Assembly (NCBI RefSeq): GCF_036250735.1
Contig: NZ_CP109430.1
Location: forward strand, 10,681,755 to 10,745,754
Length of the DNA: 64,000 nt
Origin: Streptosporangium sp. NBC_01495
Lineage (GTDB): Bacteria; Actinomycetota; Actinomycetes; Streptosporangiales; Streptosporangiaceae
Direction: 5' to 3'
This document shows, one piece after another, positions 53,166-61,389 of this stretch. Each line of letters begins with the position of its first letter. Within the stretch, counting starts at the first letter, position 1. The notes under the pieces are model-generated. The model ran no database searches and was not told the DNA's origin. It worked only from the letters and a program-made list of their open reading frames with translations. The position numbers were made by a program, and so were the translations under genes.

Positions 53166-53193
53166 CGGCTTCGCTCTTCCGGGGCCGCCGAAC

Positions 53194-53337
53194 GCGACAG
53201 GTTCGCCAGGTGCGGCGTACCCGCCGGGGGCGACAGGTTCGTCGGGTCCGGTGGATCCGACGAATGCGATAGGTGCGGCAGGTGCGCCGGGTCCGGTGGA
53301 TTCGACGGGTTCGATGGGGCTGACGGTCATTCGGTGG
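53194..53337. repeat. four 36-bp tandem units
   Basis: Copies begin at 53194, 53230, 53266 and 53302, exactly 36 bases apart. The first two share GCGACAGGTTCG; later ones are GCGATAGGTGCG and TCGACGGGTTCG. A GGGTCCGGTGGAT block recurs within the units. The array lies between the convergent MazG-like gene and the molybdopterin oxidoreductase, reaching the latter's last codons. Confidence 0.85.
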
Positions 53338-55342
53338 CGCGCGGGGCGATTTCGACGAGGTTGTCGTGGTAGACGGCGCCCCGGCCCATGTCGGCGTCTC
53401 GGGCGGCCACCACGGCGTTCGCCGTCGCGCCCCCCGGGCTGAGTTTGCGCCAGTGTCCCTTGGTGGACGCGACCACGCCGGGCCGTACCTTCTCGCTGAT
53501 CTCCACCACGGCCTCGAACTCGCCGTCGTCGTTGAACACCCGGGCCCGCTGCCCCTCGCTCAGCCCCCTCCGCGAGGCGTCCTCGGGGTTGACCAGGATC
53601 CGCGGGCCCTTCGAGCGCTTCAGCAACTCGGGGTTGTTGCCGAAGGTGGTGTTGAGGAAGGTGTGGGAGGCAGGCGTGATGAGCGCCAGCGGGTACGGCC
53701 CCGGCGCGGCCGAGGCCGTGTGCGACGGGACGTAGGCCGGTCCCGAGCCGAACTCCATCCGGCCCGAGGGCGTCGGGAAGCCGTCGGTGAACGGCACGAA
53801 CGGCTGGGGGACGCTGAGGCGGACCCAGCCCTCCTTGCGCAGCCGGTCGAGCGTGATCCCCTCCAGGGAGGGATGACCCGAGGTGAGCAGCTGTTCGGCC
53901 AGCTCCAGGTCGGAGTCGTACAGGGACGGCTCGGTGAGCCCCATGTGCCGCGCCAGGCGGCGGAACGTCTCGGTGGTGGACAGGCACTCGCCCGGTGGCT
54001 CGACGGCGGGCTCGTTCCACAGCAGGTACATGTGCCCGTACCCCGCGTGCAGGTCGGCGTGCTCGATCTGCATGGTGGCGGGAAGGACGATGTCGGCGTA
54101 GTCGACGGTGTCGGTCGGGAACTGCTCCATCACGACGGTGAACAGGTCCTCGCGCAGCAGCCGCTCGCGGACCCGGTTCTGGCCGGAGGTGGAGCCCATC
54201 GGGTTGGCCGCGTACACCCACAGGCACTTGACCGACTCGTCCAGCTCGTCGGCGAGCCGGGTCATGGTGAGCGTGCGGACAGGGCCGGGGAGCAGGTCGT
54301 CGCGGGTGTCGATGTTCAGGTGGACGTGCCCGCTGGTGGAGTACGCGATCCCGCCGCCCGGGTGGCGCCAGTCGCCGGTCACGCCGGGGATGGCGGCGAT
54401 CGTGCGCATCGCGGTGCCGCCGCCCGCGTGCCGCTGCATGCCCATGGTGGCCCGGATGCCGGTGGGCCGCGTACGCGCCAGACGCGTCCCCAGGGCCCGG
54501 ATGTCGTCCTCGGGCAGCCCGGTGATCTCCGCCACGCGCGCCGGAGGATGGCGCAGGATCTCCTCGCGGAGGTTCTCCCAGCCGCTCGTGTGGTTCTCCA
54601 GGTAGTCGCGGTCCTCGGCGCCCTCGGCGAGGACGACGTTCATCAGCCCCAGGGCGAGGGCCGCGTCGGTGCCCGGCCGGATCGGCAGGTGCTCGTCGGC
54701 CTGCTCGGCGGTGCGGGTGCGGATCGGGTCGATCGCCACCACGTGCGCCCCGGCCGCGCGGGCGTCCTGGACGAACCTCCACAGGTGGTGCCCGGTCGTC
54801 AGCGTGTTCGTCCCCCACAGCAGGATGAGCCTGGACAGGGCGAACGTCTCCGGATCCATGCCGCCCGGCGTGCCGTAGATCTGCCGCAGCCCGGAGTTCC
54901 CGGCCGAGGAGCAGATGTTCAGGAAGTGACTCGACGCCCCCAGGACGTTCCAGAACCGCCTCCCGGCGATCCCCTCCGCCCCCTGGACGTATCCCAGCGT
55001 GCCGGTGCCCAGGTAGGGCCAGATCGCCTCGCCGCCGTGCTCGTCGACGATGTCCCGCAGCCGTACGGAGATCTCCTCCAGGGCCTCGTCCCAGCTGATC
55101 CGCTCGAACCGGCCGGACCCCTTCGGGCCGACCCGCCGCATCGGGTGCAGGATGCGATCGGCCGCCCGGGTGTGCTCCAGGTAGCGGTTGACCTTCACGC
55201 AGAGCGCGCCCCGGGTGTACGGATGGTCCGGGTTGCCGCGCATCTTGACGGCATCGCCGTCCTGGACGGTCACCACCCAGGAGCAGGTGTCGGGGCAGTC
55301 CAGCGGGCACGCCCCCAGCACTCGCAATTCGCCTGACGACAT
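53327..55342 (-). CDS. molybdopterin oxidoreductase with N-terminal Fe-S cluster
   Basis: The 671-residue enzyme belongs to the bis-MGD (DMSO reductase/formate dehydrogenase) superfamily. The 4Fe-4S cluster site is Cys12, Cys16, Cys20 (CPLDCPDTC) and Cys48 (GALCVKVNR). NICSSAGNSG holds the probable metal-ligand region, followed by LLWGTNTLTTG and the C-terminal cofactor-binding barrel with FLNTTFGNNPEL. No Tat signal or partner subunit is seen, so it is probably cytoplasmic. The electron donor and substrate are unknown. It stands alone. Confidence 0.9.
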   Translation of the reverse strand: MSSGELRVLGACPLDCPDTCSWVVTVQDGDAVKMRGNPDHPYTRGALCVKVNRYLEHTRAADRILHPMRRVGPKGSGRFERISWDEALEEISVRLRDIVDEHGGEAIWPYLGTGTLGYVQGAEGIAGRRFWNVLGASSHFLNICSSAGNSGLRQIYGTPGGMDPETFALSRLILLWGTNTLTTGHHLWRFVQDARAAGAHVVAIDPIRTRTAEQADEHLPIRPGTDAALALGLMNVVLAEGAEDRDYLENHTSGWENLREEILRHPPARVAEITGLPEDDIRALGTRLARTRPTGIRATMGMQRHAGGGTAMRTIAAIPGVTGDWRHPGGGIAYSTSGHVHLNIDTRDDLLPGPVRTLTMTRLADELDESVKCLWVYAANPMGSTSGQNRVRERLLREDLFTVVMEQFPTDTVDYADIVLPATMQIEHADLHAGYGHMYLLWNEPAVEPPGECLSTTETFRRLARHMGLTEPSLYDSDLELAEQLLTSGHPSLEGITLDRLRKEGWVRLSVPQPFVPFTDGFPTPSGRMEFGSGPAYVPSHTASAAPGPYPLALITPASHTFLNTTFGNNPELLKRSKGPRILVNPEDASRRGLSEGQRARVFNDDGEFEAVVEISEKVRPGVVASTKGHWRKLSPGGATANAVVAARDADMGRGAVYHDNLVEIAPRATE

Positions 55343-55445
55343 GCCCCGACTGTAGCCGCGCCCCCTGGCCGGGGCGCACGCGCGTTCCCCTTTCCCGCCC
55401 CGCGCGCCCGGCCCTCACCCGGACCGTACGCGGCGCGGCGGCCGT

Positions 55446-57290
55446 TCACCCGAGCAGGCCGCCGTGCTCGTGCTCGTGGCCGTGGCCGGGTTCCAGGCCG
55501 CCCGCGCCGGTTCCCGCCTTACCGGGGGTGACCGCGCCCTTGCCCGGCCCCTCGGGCCCTCCGGGATCCCCGGGGCTGTTGGAATCCCTGGGAAGGTTGT
55601 CGGCGTACGCGTAGACGAACGCCGCCGTCGCGATCGCGCCGCCGTTCACCTCCAGCGCCCTGTCGTTGATGTTGGCGGTGGTGTCGCACGCCTGGTGGTA
55701 GCACTTGTCGTACGCGACCCCGGCGGTGCCGCCGAACTTCTGGGCCTCGTCGGCGGTCTTGATGCTCTCCGCGCCGGTGAACAGCCCGCCCGAGGGGATG
55801 CCGATCGCGATGAAGGGGCCGTAGTCGGACCGGCCGCTGAACTCGGCGTCCTGGTACGGCTCGCCCACCGCCGTGAAGTACGCCTGGAAGAGTTTCTCGA
55901 TCTGGCCCGATCCGGCGGGCGGAGTCGCGCCGACGGCCGTGCCGGACGAGTCGCCGTCGTAGATCCCGAAAACGTGGTTCGGTGAGGCGATCATGTCGAA
56001 GTTCAGGTAAACCTTGATCTTCGCCCGCTCCGCGGGGGGCAGGGCGGCCACGTAGTACTTCGAACCGAGCAGGCCCAGCTCCTCGCCGCCCCAGAAGGCG
56101 AAGCGCAGCCTGTTCTTCGTCCGCAGCGACTTCGCCGCCAGCGCCGTCTCCAGGATGCCCGCGGTACCCGAGCCGTTGTCGTTGATGCCGGGGCCCGCCA
56201 CGACGCTGTCCAGATGGGCGCCGAGCATGACGACCCTGTCCGGGTCCCCCCAGCGGCTCTCGGCGATGAGGTTGCGCGTCCTGCGGTCGGGGACGTTCTC
56301 GGCGTCCACGGCGAGCGTCGCCGTCGTTCCCGCCGCCGCCAGCTCCTCACCGGTCGCGAAGTCGGTGCCGACGACCGGGATGTGCACGGCGGAGGTGTTG
56401 AGCGAGCCGCCGAGCAGGCCCTTGCGGTCGGCGGCTCCCCGGACCACCCGGCCGTCGTTGAAGATGATCACACCGGACGCGCCGGCGGTCTCGGCCTGTT
56501 CCGCCTTGGTCTGGAAGCTGCAGGCGCCGCGCTGGATCAGCGCGATGTTGCCCCGGACGAAGGTGGAGAAGTCGCTCGCCTCACACCCCGAGGTGGATTC
56601 CGGCGCCCCCGCCGACGGCGGGACCAGGTCGACCCCCTGCACCGGGGCCGTCACCTTCCCCGAGCCGGAGTACGTCATGGTCCTGAAGTCGGTACCGGGC
56701 CTGTACGTCTTGACCGAGGGCCGTTTCCGCTCCAGCACGGGGGGAGCGGTCTCGCGGAAGAAGGAGATCTTGAACTCCTGCGAGGTGACCCGGTATCCGG
56801 CGGCGCGGAGTTTGCCCGCGACGTAGGCCAACGAGGCGTCGTAGCCCGGTGTGGCCGCCGCCCGGTTGCCGCCGTTGGCATCGGCGATGGCCTGGAGCAT
56901 GCCCAGGTGCCGCTTGAGGGCCGCGAGCTTGACCGACGACCCGAACGTCTTCGCGCCCGGCGGCAGAGGACTCTCGGGCGGTGGTTCGGAGCCGCCGCCC
57001 CCGGGAGTCGGCGCCACGCCGGCCGGAACGACGGACGCCGCGGCAGGTTCGGAGCCGCGCCCGGGAGTTGGTGTCACGCCGGCCGGAACGATGGAAACCG
57101 CGGCCGGTTCGGAGCCGCCGCCTCCCGGAATCGGCGCCGCGCCGGCCGGGACGGTGGACGCGGCGGACACCGAGGCCAGGGACATGACCGAGACCACGGT
57201 GATCGCGGCCATCAACTTCCCGGGGGAACCGGAGGGGGTTTCCCGCCCCTCGGACGTGGCTCGGCGGGACACGGGCGGGTGACGGAACAT
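55446..57290 (-). CDS. secreted M28 aminopeptidase with PA domain
   Basis: The 614-residue protein has a signal peptide (LMAAITVVSVMSLASVSAAS). Three tandem imperfect repeats of about 20 residues follow (VPAGxxPTPGxGSEPAAxS, residues 47-105). A PA insert lies near 265-330 and an M28 zinc peptidase domain near 345-570. Zinc ligands are visible in GAHLDSV, INDNGSG, WGGEELG, NFDMI and CYHQACD. The tail is Gly/His-rich (HGHEHEHGG). It should release N-terminal residues from peptides outside the cell, as in Streptomyces aminopeptidases. Confidence 0.92.
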   Translation of the reverse strand: MFRHPPVSRRATSEGRETPSGSPGKLMAAITVVSVMSLASVSAASTVPAGAAPIPGGGGSEPAAVSIVPAGVTPTPGRGSEPAAASVVPAGVAPTPGGGGSEPPPESPLPPGAKTFGSSVKLAALKRHLGMLQAIADANGGNRAAATPGYDASLAYVAGKLRAAGYRVTSQEFKISFFRETAPPVLERKRPSVKTYRPGTDFRTMTYSGSGKVTAPVQGVDLVPPSAGAPESTSGCEASDFSTFVRGNIALIQRGACSFQTKAEQAETAGASGVIIFNDGRVVRGAADRKGLLGGSLNTSAVHIPVVGTDFATGEELAAAGTTATLAVDAENVPDRRTRNLIAESRWGDPDRVVMLGAHLDSVVAGPGINDNGSGTAGILETALAAKSLRTKNRLRFAFWGGEELGLLGSKYYVAALPPAERAKIKVYLNFDMIASPNHVFGIYDGDSSGTAVGATPPAGSGQIEKLFQAYFTAVGEPYQDAEFSGRSDYGPFIAIGIPSGGLFTGAESIKTADEAQKFGGTAGVAYDKCYHQACDTTANINDRALEVNGGAIATAAFVYAYADNLPRDSNSPGDPGGPEGPGKGAVTPGKAGTGAGGLEPGHGHEHEHGGLLG

Positions 57291-57348
57291 GATGTTCAGC
57301 CTTTCAGTCCGTCCCCCATCAAATTGATTGTTTCCGCAGGTAGAATGG

Positions 57349-57786
57349 TCAATTCTCCATCTGCGACAGGTACGCTATGTTCGCCCGGTCCTCCTCGTCG
57401 AGGCTGGGGCTTCCCGCGAACCAGGCGTCCAGGATCTCCCCGAGCAGGGGGGCGGAGGTCAACCGGAGGCTGATCGCCAGCACATTGGCGTCGTTCCAGC
57501 GACGTGCCCCGTCCGCCGTGGCCGCGTCCGCGCACAGCGCCGCCCGCACGCCGGGCACCTTGTTCGACGCGATCGACGCGCCCGTCCCGGTCCAGCAGCA
57601 CACGATCGCCTGATCGGCCGATCCCGAGGCCACATCCCCGGCGGCACGCGCGCAGCACCACGCCCAGTCGGCCCGCTCGTCGGCCACGGCACCGTGAGGT
57701 ATCACCGTGTGACCTCGTTTTTCGATTTCAGAGACCAAGATGGAAGCCACACCGTCAAGACTGTCGGAGGCAACTGAGATACGCAT
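57349..57786 (-). CDS. RpiB/LacAB-family sugar-phosphate isomerase
   Basis: The 145-residue protein has the RpiB fold, starting MRISVASDSLDGVAS and containing CWTGTGASIASNKVPGVRAALC, which carries the active-site Cys region and the phosphate-binding NKVPGVRA. Ribose-5-phosphate isomerase is the common role, but the usual SDHAG start is altered (SDSLDG), so the substrate may differ. It is divergent from the LPG-synthase-type gene by 73 bases and lies downstream of no sugar operon. Confidence 0.82.
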   Translation of the reverse strand: MRISVASDSLDGVASILVSEIEKRGHTVIPHGAVADERADWAWCCARAAGDVASGSADQAIVCCWTGTGASIASNKVPGVRAALCADAATADGARRWNDANVLAISLRLTSAPLLGEILDAWFAGSPSLDEEDRANIAYLSQMEN

Positions 57787-57859
57787 GACTCTGATTGTGG
57801 ACACTGAAGGAGAAGATCGGTGACGCACCTGTAATGCGAAACGTGCAGAATCGCAGGCG

Positions 57860-60286
57860 GTGACGAAAATCGGGGAACTGGACGAAACGGCGTCCGTCGA
57901 CGGCACACGGCCGGCGACAGACGACGATCTCGCCGTGCACGTCGTCGAGCCGCTGCTCCCGCAGCGGATCCGCCGCCCCTCCGACCTGCTGAGGTTTCTG
58001 GCGACCCTGCTCGCGCTCGCGGCCGTGGTCCTGCTCGCCCTCGTCGCCAAGAAGACCCTGAACGGCCTGGAGGGCGACGTCGCCGACGGCACCAGCCGGG
58101 CGCCGTTCCTGCTCAGCGGGCTGGCCGGGGTGCTGAGCGCGTCGGCCATGCTCGGCGTGCCCGTCGCCTTCGCCATCGAGCGGGTGCTCCACCGCGACGG
58201 CCTCAGGGTGGCCGAGGGGCTCTTCGCGGCCATCGCCGCGATGGTGTTCTCCTTCGTGCTCGGCGAGTGGATCCTCAACACGGGACCCGAGGATCTGCGG
58301 GTCCTGCTGACCGGCGGACGGGCCGGGGTCGAGCCGGTCAACACCCTGCTCACCCCGATCATCGCCTACGTCACCGCGGTGCGAATATCCCGCCGCCCCA
58401 CCTGGCGGGCGGCCCTGTGGAGCGCGGTCGCGCTCAACGCCGTCGCCCTGTTCGCCGGGCTCGCCGCGACCATCCTCGGCATCGTCGTCTCCATCATGGT
58501 CGGGCTGGCCGTCGGCTACGCCACCCTGTACGGCGTGGGCAGCCCCAACACCCGCCCTCCGGGCAGCGCGGTCGTCATGGCACTCCGCAAGCTGGGCTTC
58601 GTCCCCGTCAGGGCCCGCAGGCTCGACGACGACCACCAGAGCAGCCGCCGTTACGCCGTCGGCCTCAAGGACGGCAGCCGCCTCGACGTCACCGTCCTCG
58701 ACCGTGACCGCCAGGTCGCCGGGGTGCTCTACCGCCTCTGGCGGCGCATCCGCCTCAACTCCGAGACCCGCCGCAAGGCCATCCGCTCGCTCCGCGCCGA
58801 GCTGGAGCGCGAGGCCCTCATGGCGTACGCCGCGCAGGCGGCCGGAGCGAGCACCCCCAGGCTCGTCGGCACCAGCGAGATCGGCACCGAGGCCGCGCTG
58901 CTCGCCTACGAGCACACCCCCACCCGCGCGCTCGACAACATCCCCGACAAGGAGATCGACGACAACCTGCTCGCCCAGATCTGGGAGCAGGTCCTGCTGC
59001 TGCAGGTCCAGCGGCTCGCCCACCGGCGGCTGACCGGCGACAGCATCCACGTCGACGGCGAGGGCCGGGTGATCCTGATGGACGCCCGCAGCGGCGAGAT
59101 CGCCGCCGGCGACCTGCTGCTCCGCCTCGACATCGCCCAGTTGCTCACCTACCTCAGCCTGCGCGTCGGCGCCCAGCGGGCGGTCGACGCCGCCGCGGCC
59201 GTGGCTGGGTCCGGCGTGCTCGCCGACGCGCTCCCCCTGCTCCAGCGGATCGCGCTGACCCGCGAGACCAGGGCCGCGCTCACCAAGGACAAGGAGCTGC
59301 TCACCGAGATCCGCGATCGGATCGTCGAGCTCAAGCCGAGGGCCGAGGCCGAGGAGGTGCGCCTGGAGCGCTTCCGTCCCCGGACCCTGATCACCATCAT
59401 CGGCACCGCGTTCGCCGCGTACTTCCTGGTCTACTACCTGACCCAGATCAACCTCAACATGATCACGTCGGCCAAGTGGGGCTGGACCGGGGTGGCGCTG
59501 GTCGCCGCGATGCTGAGCTATGTCGCCGCCGCCCTCATGCTGATGGGCTTCGTGCCGGAGAAACTGCCCCTCGGCCGTACCGTGCTCGTCCAGTTCGCCG
59601 GGTCGTTCGTCAAGCTCGTCGCGCCCGCCGCGGTGAGCGGGGTCGCGATCAATACCCGCTACCTGCAGAAACGTGGCATTCCCCCGGGGCAGGCGGTGGC
59701 CAGCGTGGGGGCCTCACAGCTCATCGGGCTGGCCTTCCACATCACCCTGCTGCTGCTGTTCGCCTACATCACCGGTTCCAACACCGCCTCGTCGTTCACC
59801 CCGTCGCGCACGCTCGTGATCACGCTGCTCGCCGTGGCCGTGGTGATACTGGTCGCGGTGAGCGTGCCGCGCCTGCGCCGCATGATCATCGCGCGGCTCC
59901 GCTCGCTGTTCTCCGGCGTCATCCCGCGCCTGCTCGACATCCTCCAGTCGCCCAAGAAGATCGTCGAGGGCTTCAGCGGCACCCTGCTGCTCACCCTGTT
60001 CTTCGTGGTCTGCCTGGACGCCTGCGTTCGCGCCTTCGGCGAGTCCCTCAGCTTCGCCGCCGTCGCCATCGTCTTCCTCGCGGGCAACGCCATCGGCTCG
60101 GCCGCCCCCACCCCCGGCGGGCTCGGCGCCGTCGAGCTGTCCCTCACGGCCGGTCTGACCCTGGCGGGCGTGCCACCCGAGGTGGCGCCCTCGGCCGTGC
60201 TGCTGTTCCGGCTGCTCACCTTCTGGCTGCCGGTCCTGCCGGGCTGGGCCTCGTTCACGTACCTGCAGCGGCACGAGGCGCTCTAG
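57860..60286 (+). CDS. LPG-synthase-type membrane protein with kinase-like middle domain
   Basis: The 808-residue protein has three parts. Residues 40-230 hold about six membrane spans. Residues 250-470 are soluble and resemble a small-molecule kinase: HRRLTGDSIHVD resembles a catalytic loop and VILMDARSGE a DFG-like strand. Residues 495-800 form the lysylphosphatidylglycerol-synthase transmembrane (UPF0104) domain, ending with APTPGGLGAVELSL, its signature. No aminoacyl-transferase domain follows, so lysyl transfer is not implied. It may flip or handle lipids. The GTG has only a weak upstream purine stretch. Confidence 0.85.
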   Translation: MTKIGELDETASVDGTRPATDDDLAVHVVEPLLPQRIRRPSDLLRFLATLLALAAVVLLALVAKKTLNGLEGDVADGTSRAPFLLSGLAGVLSASAMLGVPVAFAIERVLHRDGLRVAEGLFAAIAAMVFSFVLGEWILNTGPEDLRVLLTGGRAGVEPVNTLLTPIIAYVTAVRISRRPTWRAALWSAVALNAVALFAGLAATILGIVVSIMVGLAVGYATLYGVGSPNTRPPGSAVVMALRKLGFVPVRARRLDDDHQSSRRYAVGLKDGSRLDVTVLDRDRQVAGVLYRLWRRIRLNSETRRKAIRSLRAELEREALMAYAAQAAGASTPRLVGTSEIGTEAALLAYEHTPTRALDNIPDKEIDDNLLAQIWEQVLLLQVQRLAHRRLTGDSIHVDGEGRVILMDARSGEIAAGDLLLRLDIAQLLTYLSLRVGAQRAVDAAAAVAGSGVLADALPLLQRIALTRETRAALTKDKELLTEIRDRIVELKPRAEAEEVRLERFRPRTLITIIGTAFAAYFLVYYLTQINLNMITSAKWGWTGVALVAAMLSYVAAALMLMGFVPEKLPLGRTVLVQFAGSFVKLVAPAAVSGVAINTRYLQKRGIPPGQAVASVGASQLIGLAFHITLLLLFAYITGSNTASSFTPSRTLVITLLAVAVVILVAVSVPRLRRMIIARLRSLFSGVIPRLLDILQSPKKIVEGFSGTLLLTLFFVVCLDACVRAFGESLSFAAVAIVFLAGNAIGSAAPTPGGLGAVELSLTAGLTLAGVPPEVAPSAVLLFRLLTFWLPVLPGWASFTYLQRHEAL

Positions 60287-60305
60287 CACTCGGGCTTTTT
60301 CGCGG

Positions 60306-60342
60306 ACGGAGGCCGCCGGTCATCTGGACCGGCGGCCTCCGT
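60306..60342. terminator. 16-bp stem-loop between convergent genes
   Basis: A perfect 16-base stem (60306-60321 with 60327-60342) with a five-base loop lies between the LPG-synthase-type gene and the convergent aldo/keto reductase. CTTTTT at about 60295-60300 precedes it, giving a T-rich tract for minus-strand transcripts only as A residues. Confidence 0.7.
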
Positions 60343-60360
60343 ACGGATGGGCGGGTGAGG

Positions 60361-61389
60361 TCAGGCCTCGCTGGACGTGGCCCAGATGTTGATGCCCGCG
60401 TCGACCGCGTCCTTGTCGATCGCCTCCAGCTCCCCGGCGTCGAACGACGGCTTCTCCACCGCCGCGAGGCTGTTCTCCAGCTGCTTGACGCTGCTCGCGC
60501 CGATCAGCACCGAGGTGACGCGCCTGTCGCGCAGCGCCCACGCCAGCGCCATCTGCGCCAGCGACTGGCCGCGCCGGCCCGCGATCTCGTTCAGGGTGCG
60601 GATGTGCCGCATCGTCTCGTCGGTGAGCATGTCCGGGGTGAGGAAGCGCCCCTGCGAGGCCCGCGACCCCTCCGGGATCCCGTTCAGGTAGCGGTCGGTC
60701 AGCATGCCCTGCGCCAGCGGCGAGAACGCGATGCAGCCCACGCCCTCCTCCTCCAGGACGTCGAGCAGGCCGCCCTCGATCCACCGGTTCAGCATCGAGT
60801 ACGAAGGCTGGTGGATCAGAAGCGGCGTGCCCATCTCCCGCAGGATCCGCGCGGCTTCCTTGGTGTGCTCGGGAGAGTAGGACGAGATGCCCGCGTACAG
60901 CGCCTTGCCCGACCGGACCGCGTGGTCCAGCGCGCCCATCGTCTCCTCGAGCGGGGTGTCCGGGTCGAACCGGTGGCTGTAGAAGATGTCGACGTAGTCG
61001 ATCCCCATCCGCTCCAGCGACCGGTCCAGGCTGGACAGCAGGTACTTGCGCGACCCCCACTCGCCGTACGGGCCCGGCCACATGTCGTAGCCCGCCTTGG
61101 TGGAGATGACCAGCTCGTCGCGGTACGGGGCGAAGTCCTGGCGGAAGTGCCGCCCGAAGTTGGTCTCCGCGGTCCCGGGCGGCGGGCCGTAGTTGTTGGC
61201 CAGGTCGAAGTGGGTCACCCCCAGGTCGAAGGCCCTCCGCAGGATGTCCCGCTGGACCTCGAAGGGCTTGTCGTCGCCGAAGTTGTGCCAGAGCCCCAGG
61301 GAGACGGCGGGCAGCTTGAGCCCGCTCTTGCCGACCCTGTTGTACGGCTGCCGGTCGTCGTACCTGTCGTTCGCCGCGATATACGTCAC
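60361..61389 (-). CDS. aldo/keto reductase, YghZ/Kv-beta type
   Basis: The 342-residue NADPH-dependent reductase has the catalytic tetrad Asp-Tyr (FDLANNYG), Lys (STKAGYD) and His (YSHRFD), with the ADPR-binding IGASSVKQLENSL near the C-terminus. The WHNFGDD and GPPPGTAETNFG segments match the group of L-glyceraldehyde-3-phosphate reductase (YghZ), which removes toxic aldehydes. The GTG start overlaps the stop of the oligopeptidase gene (GTGA), so they are coupled. Confidence 0.93.
   Translation of the reverse strand: MTYIAANDRYDDRQPYNRVGKSGLKLPAVSLGLWHNFGDDKPFEVQRDILRRAFDLGVTHFDLANNYGPPPGTAETNFGRHFRQDFAPYRDELVISTKAGYDMWPGPYGEWGSRKYLLSSLDRSLERMGIDYVDIFYSHRFDPDTPLEETMGALDHAVRSGKALYAGISSYSPEHTKEAARILREMGTPLLIHQPSYSMLNRWIEGGLLDVLEEEGVGCIAFSPLAQGMLTDRYLNGIPEGSRASQGRFLTPDMLTDETMRHIRTLNEIAGRRGQSLAQMALAWALRDRRVTSVLIGASSVKQLENSLAAVEKPSFDAGELEAIDKDAVDAGINIWATSSEA

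Noticed and set aside
52794..55418. 874-residue open frame on the minus strand overlapping the molybdopterin oxidoreductase
   Set aside because: It is a shadow frame in very GC-rich DNA; the overlapping frame has full molybdopterin motifs, while this one is Arg/Gly/Pro-rich with no recognisable domain.
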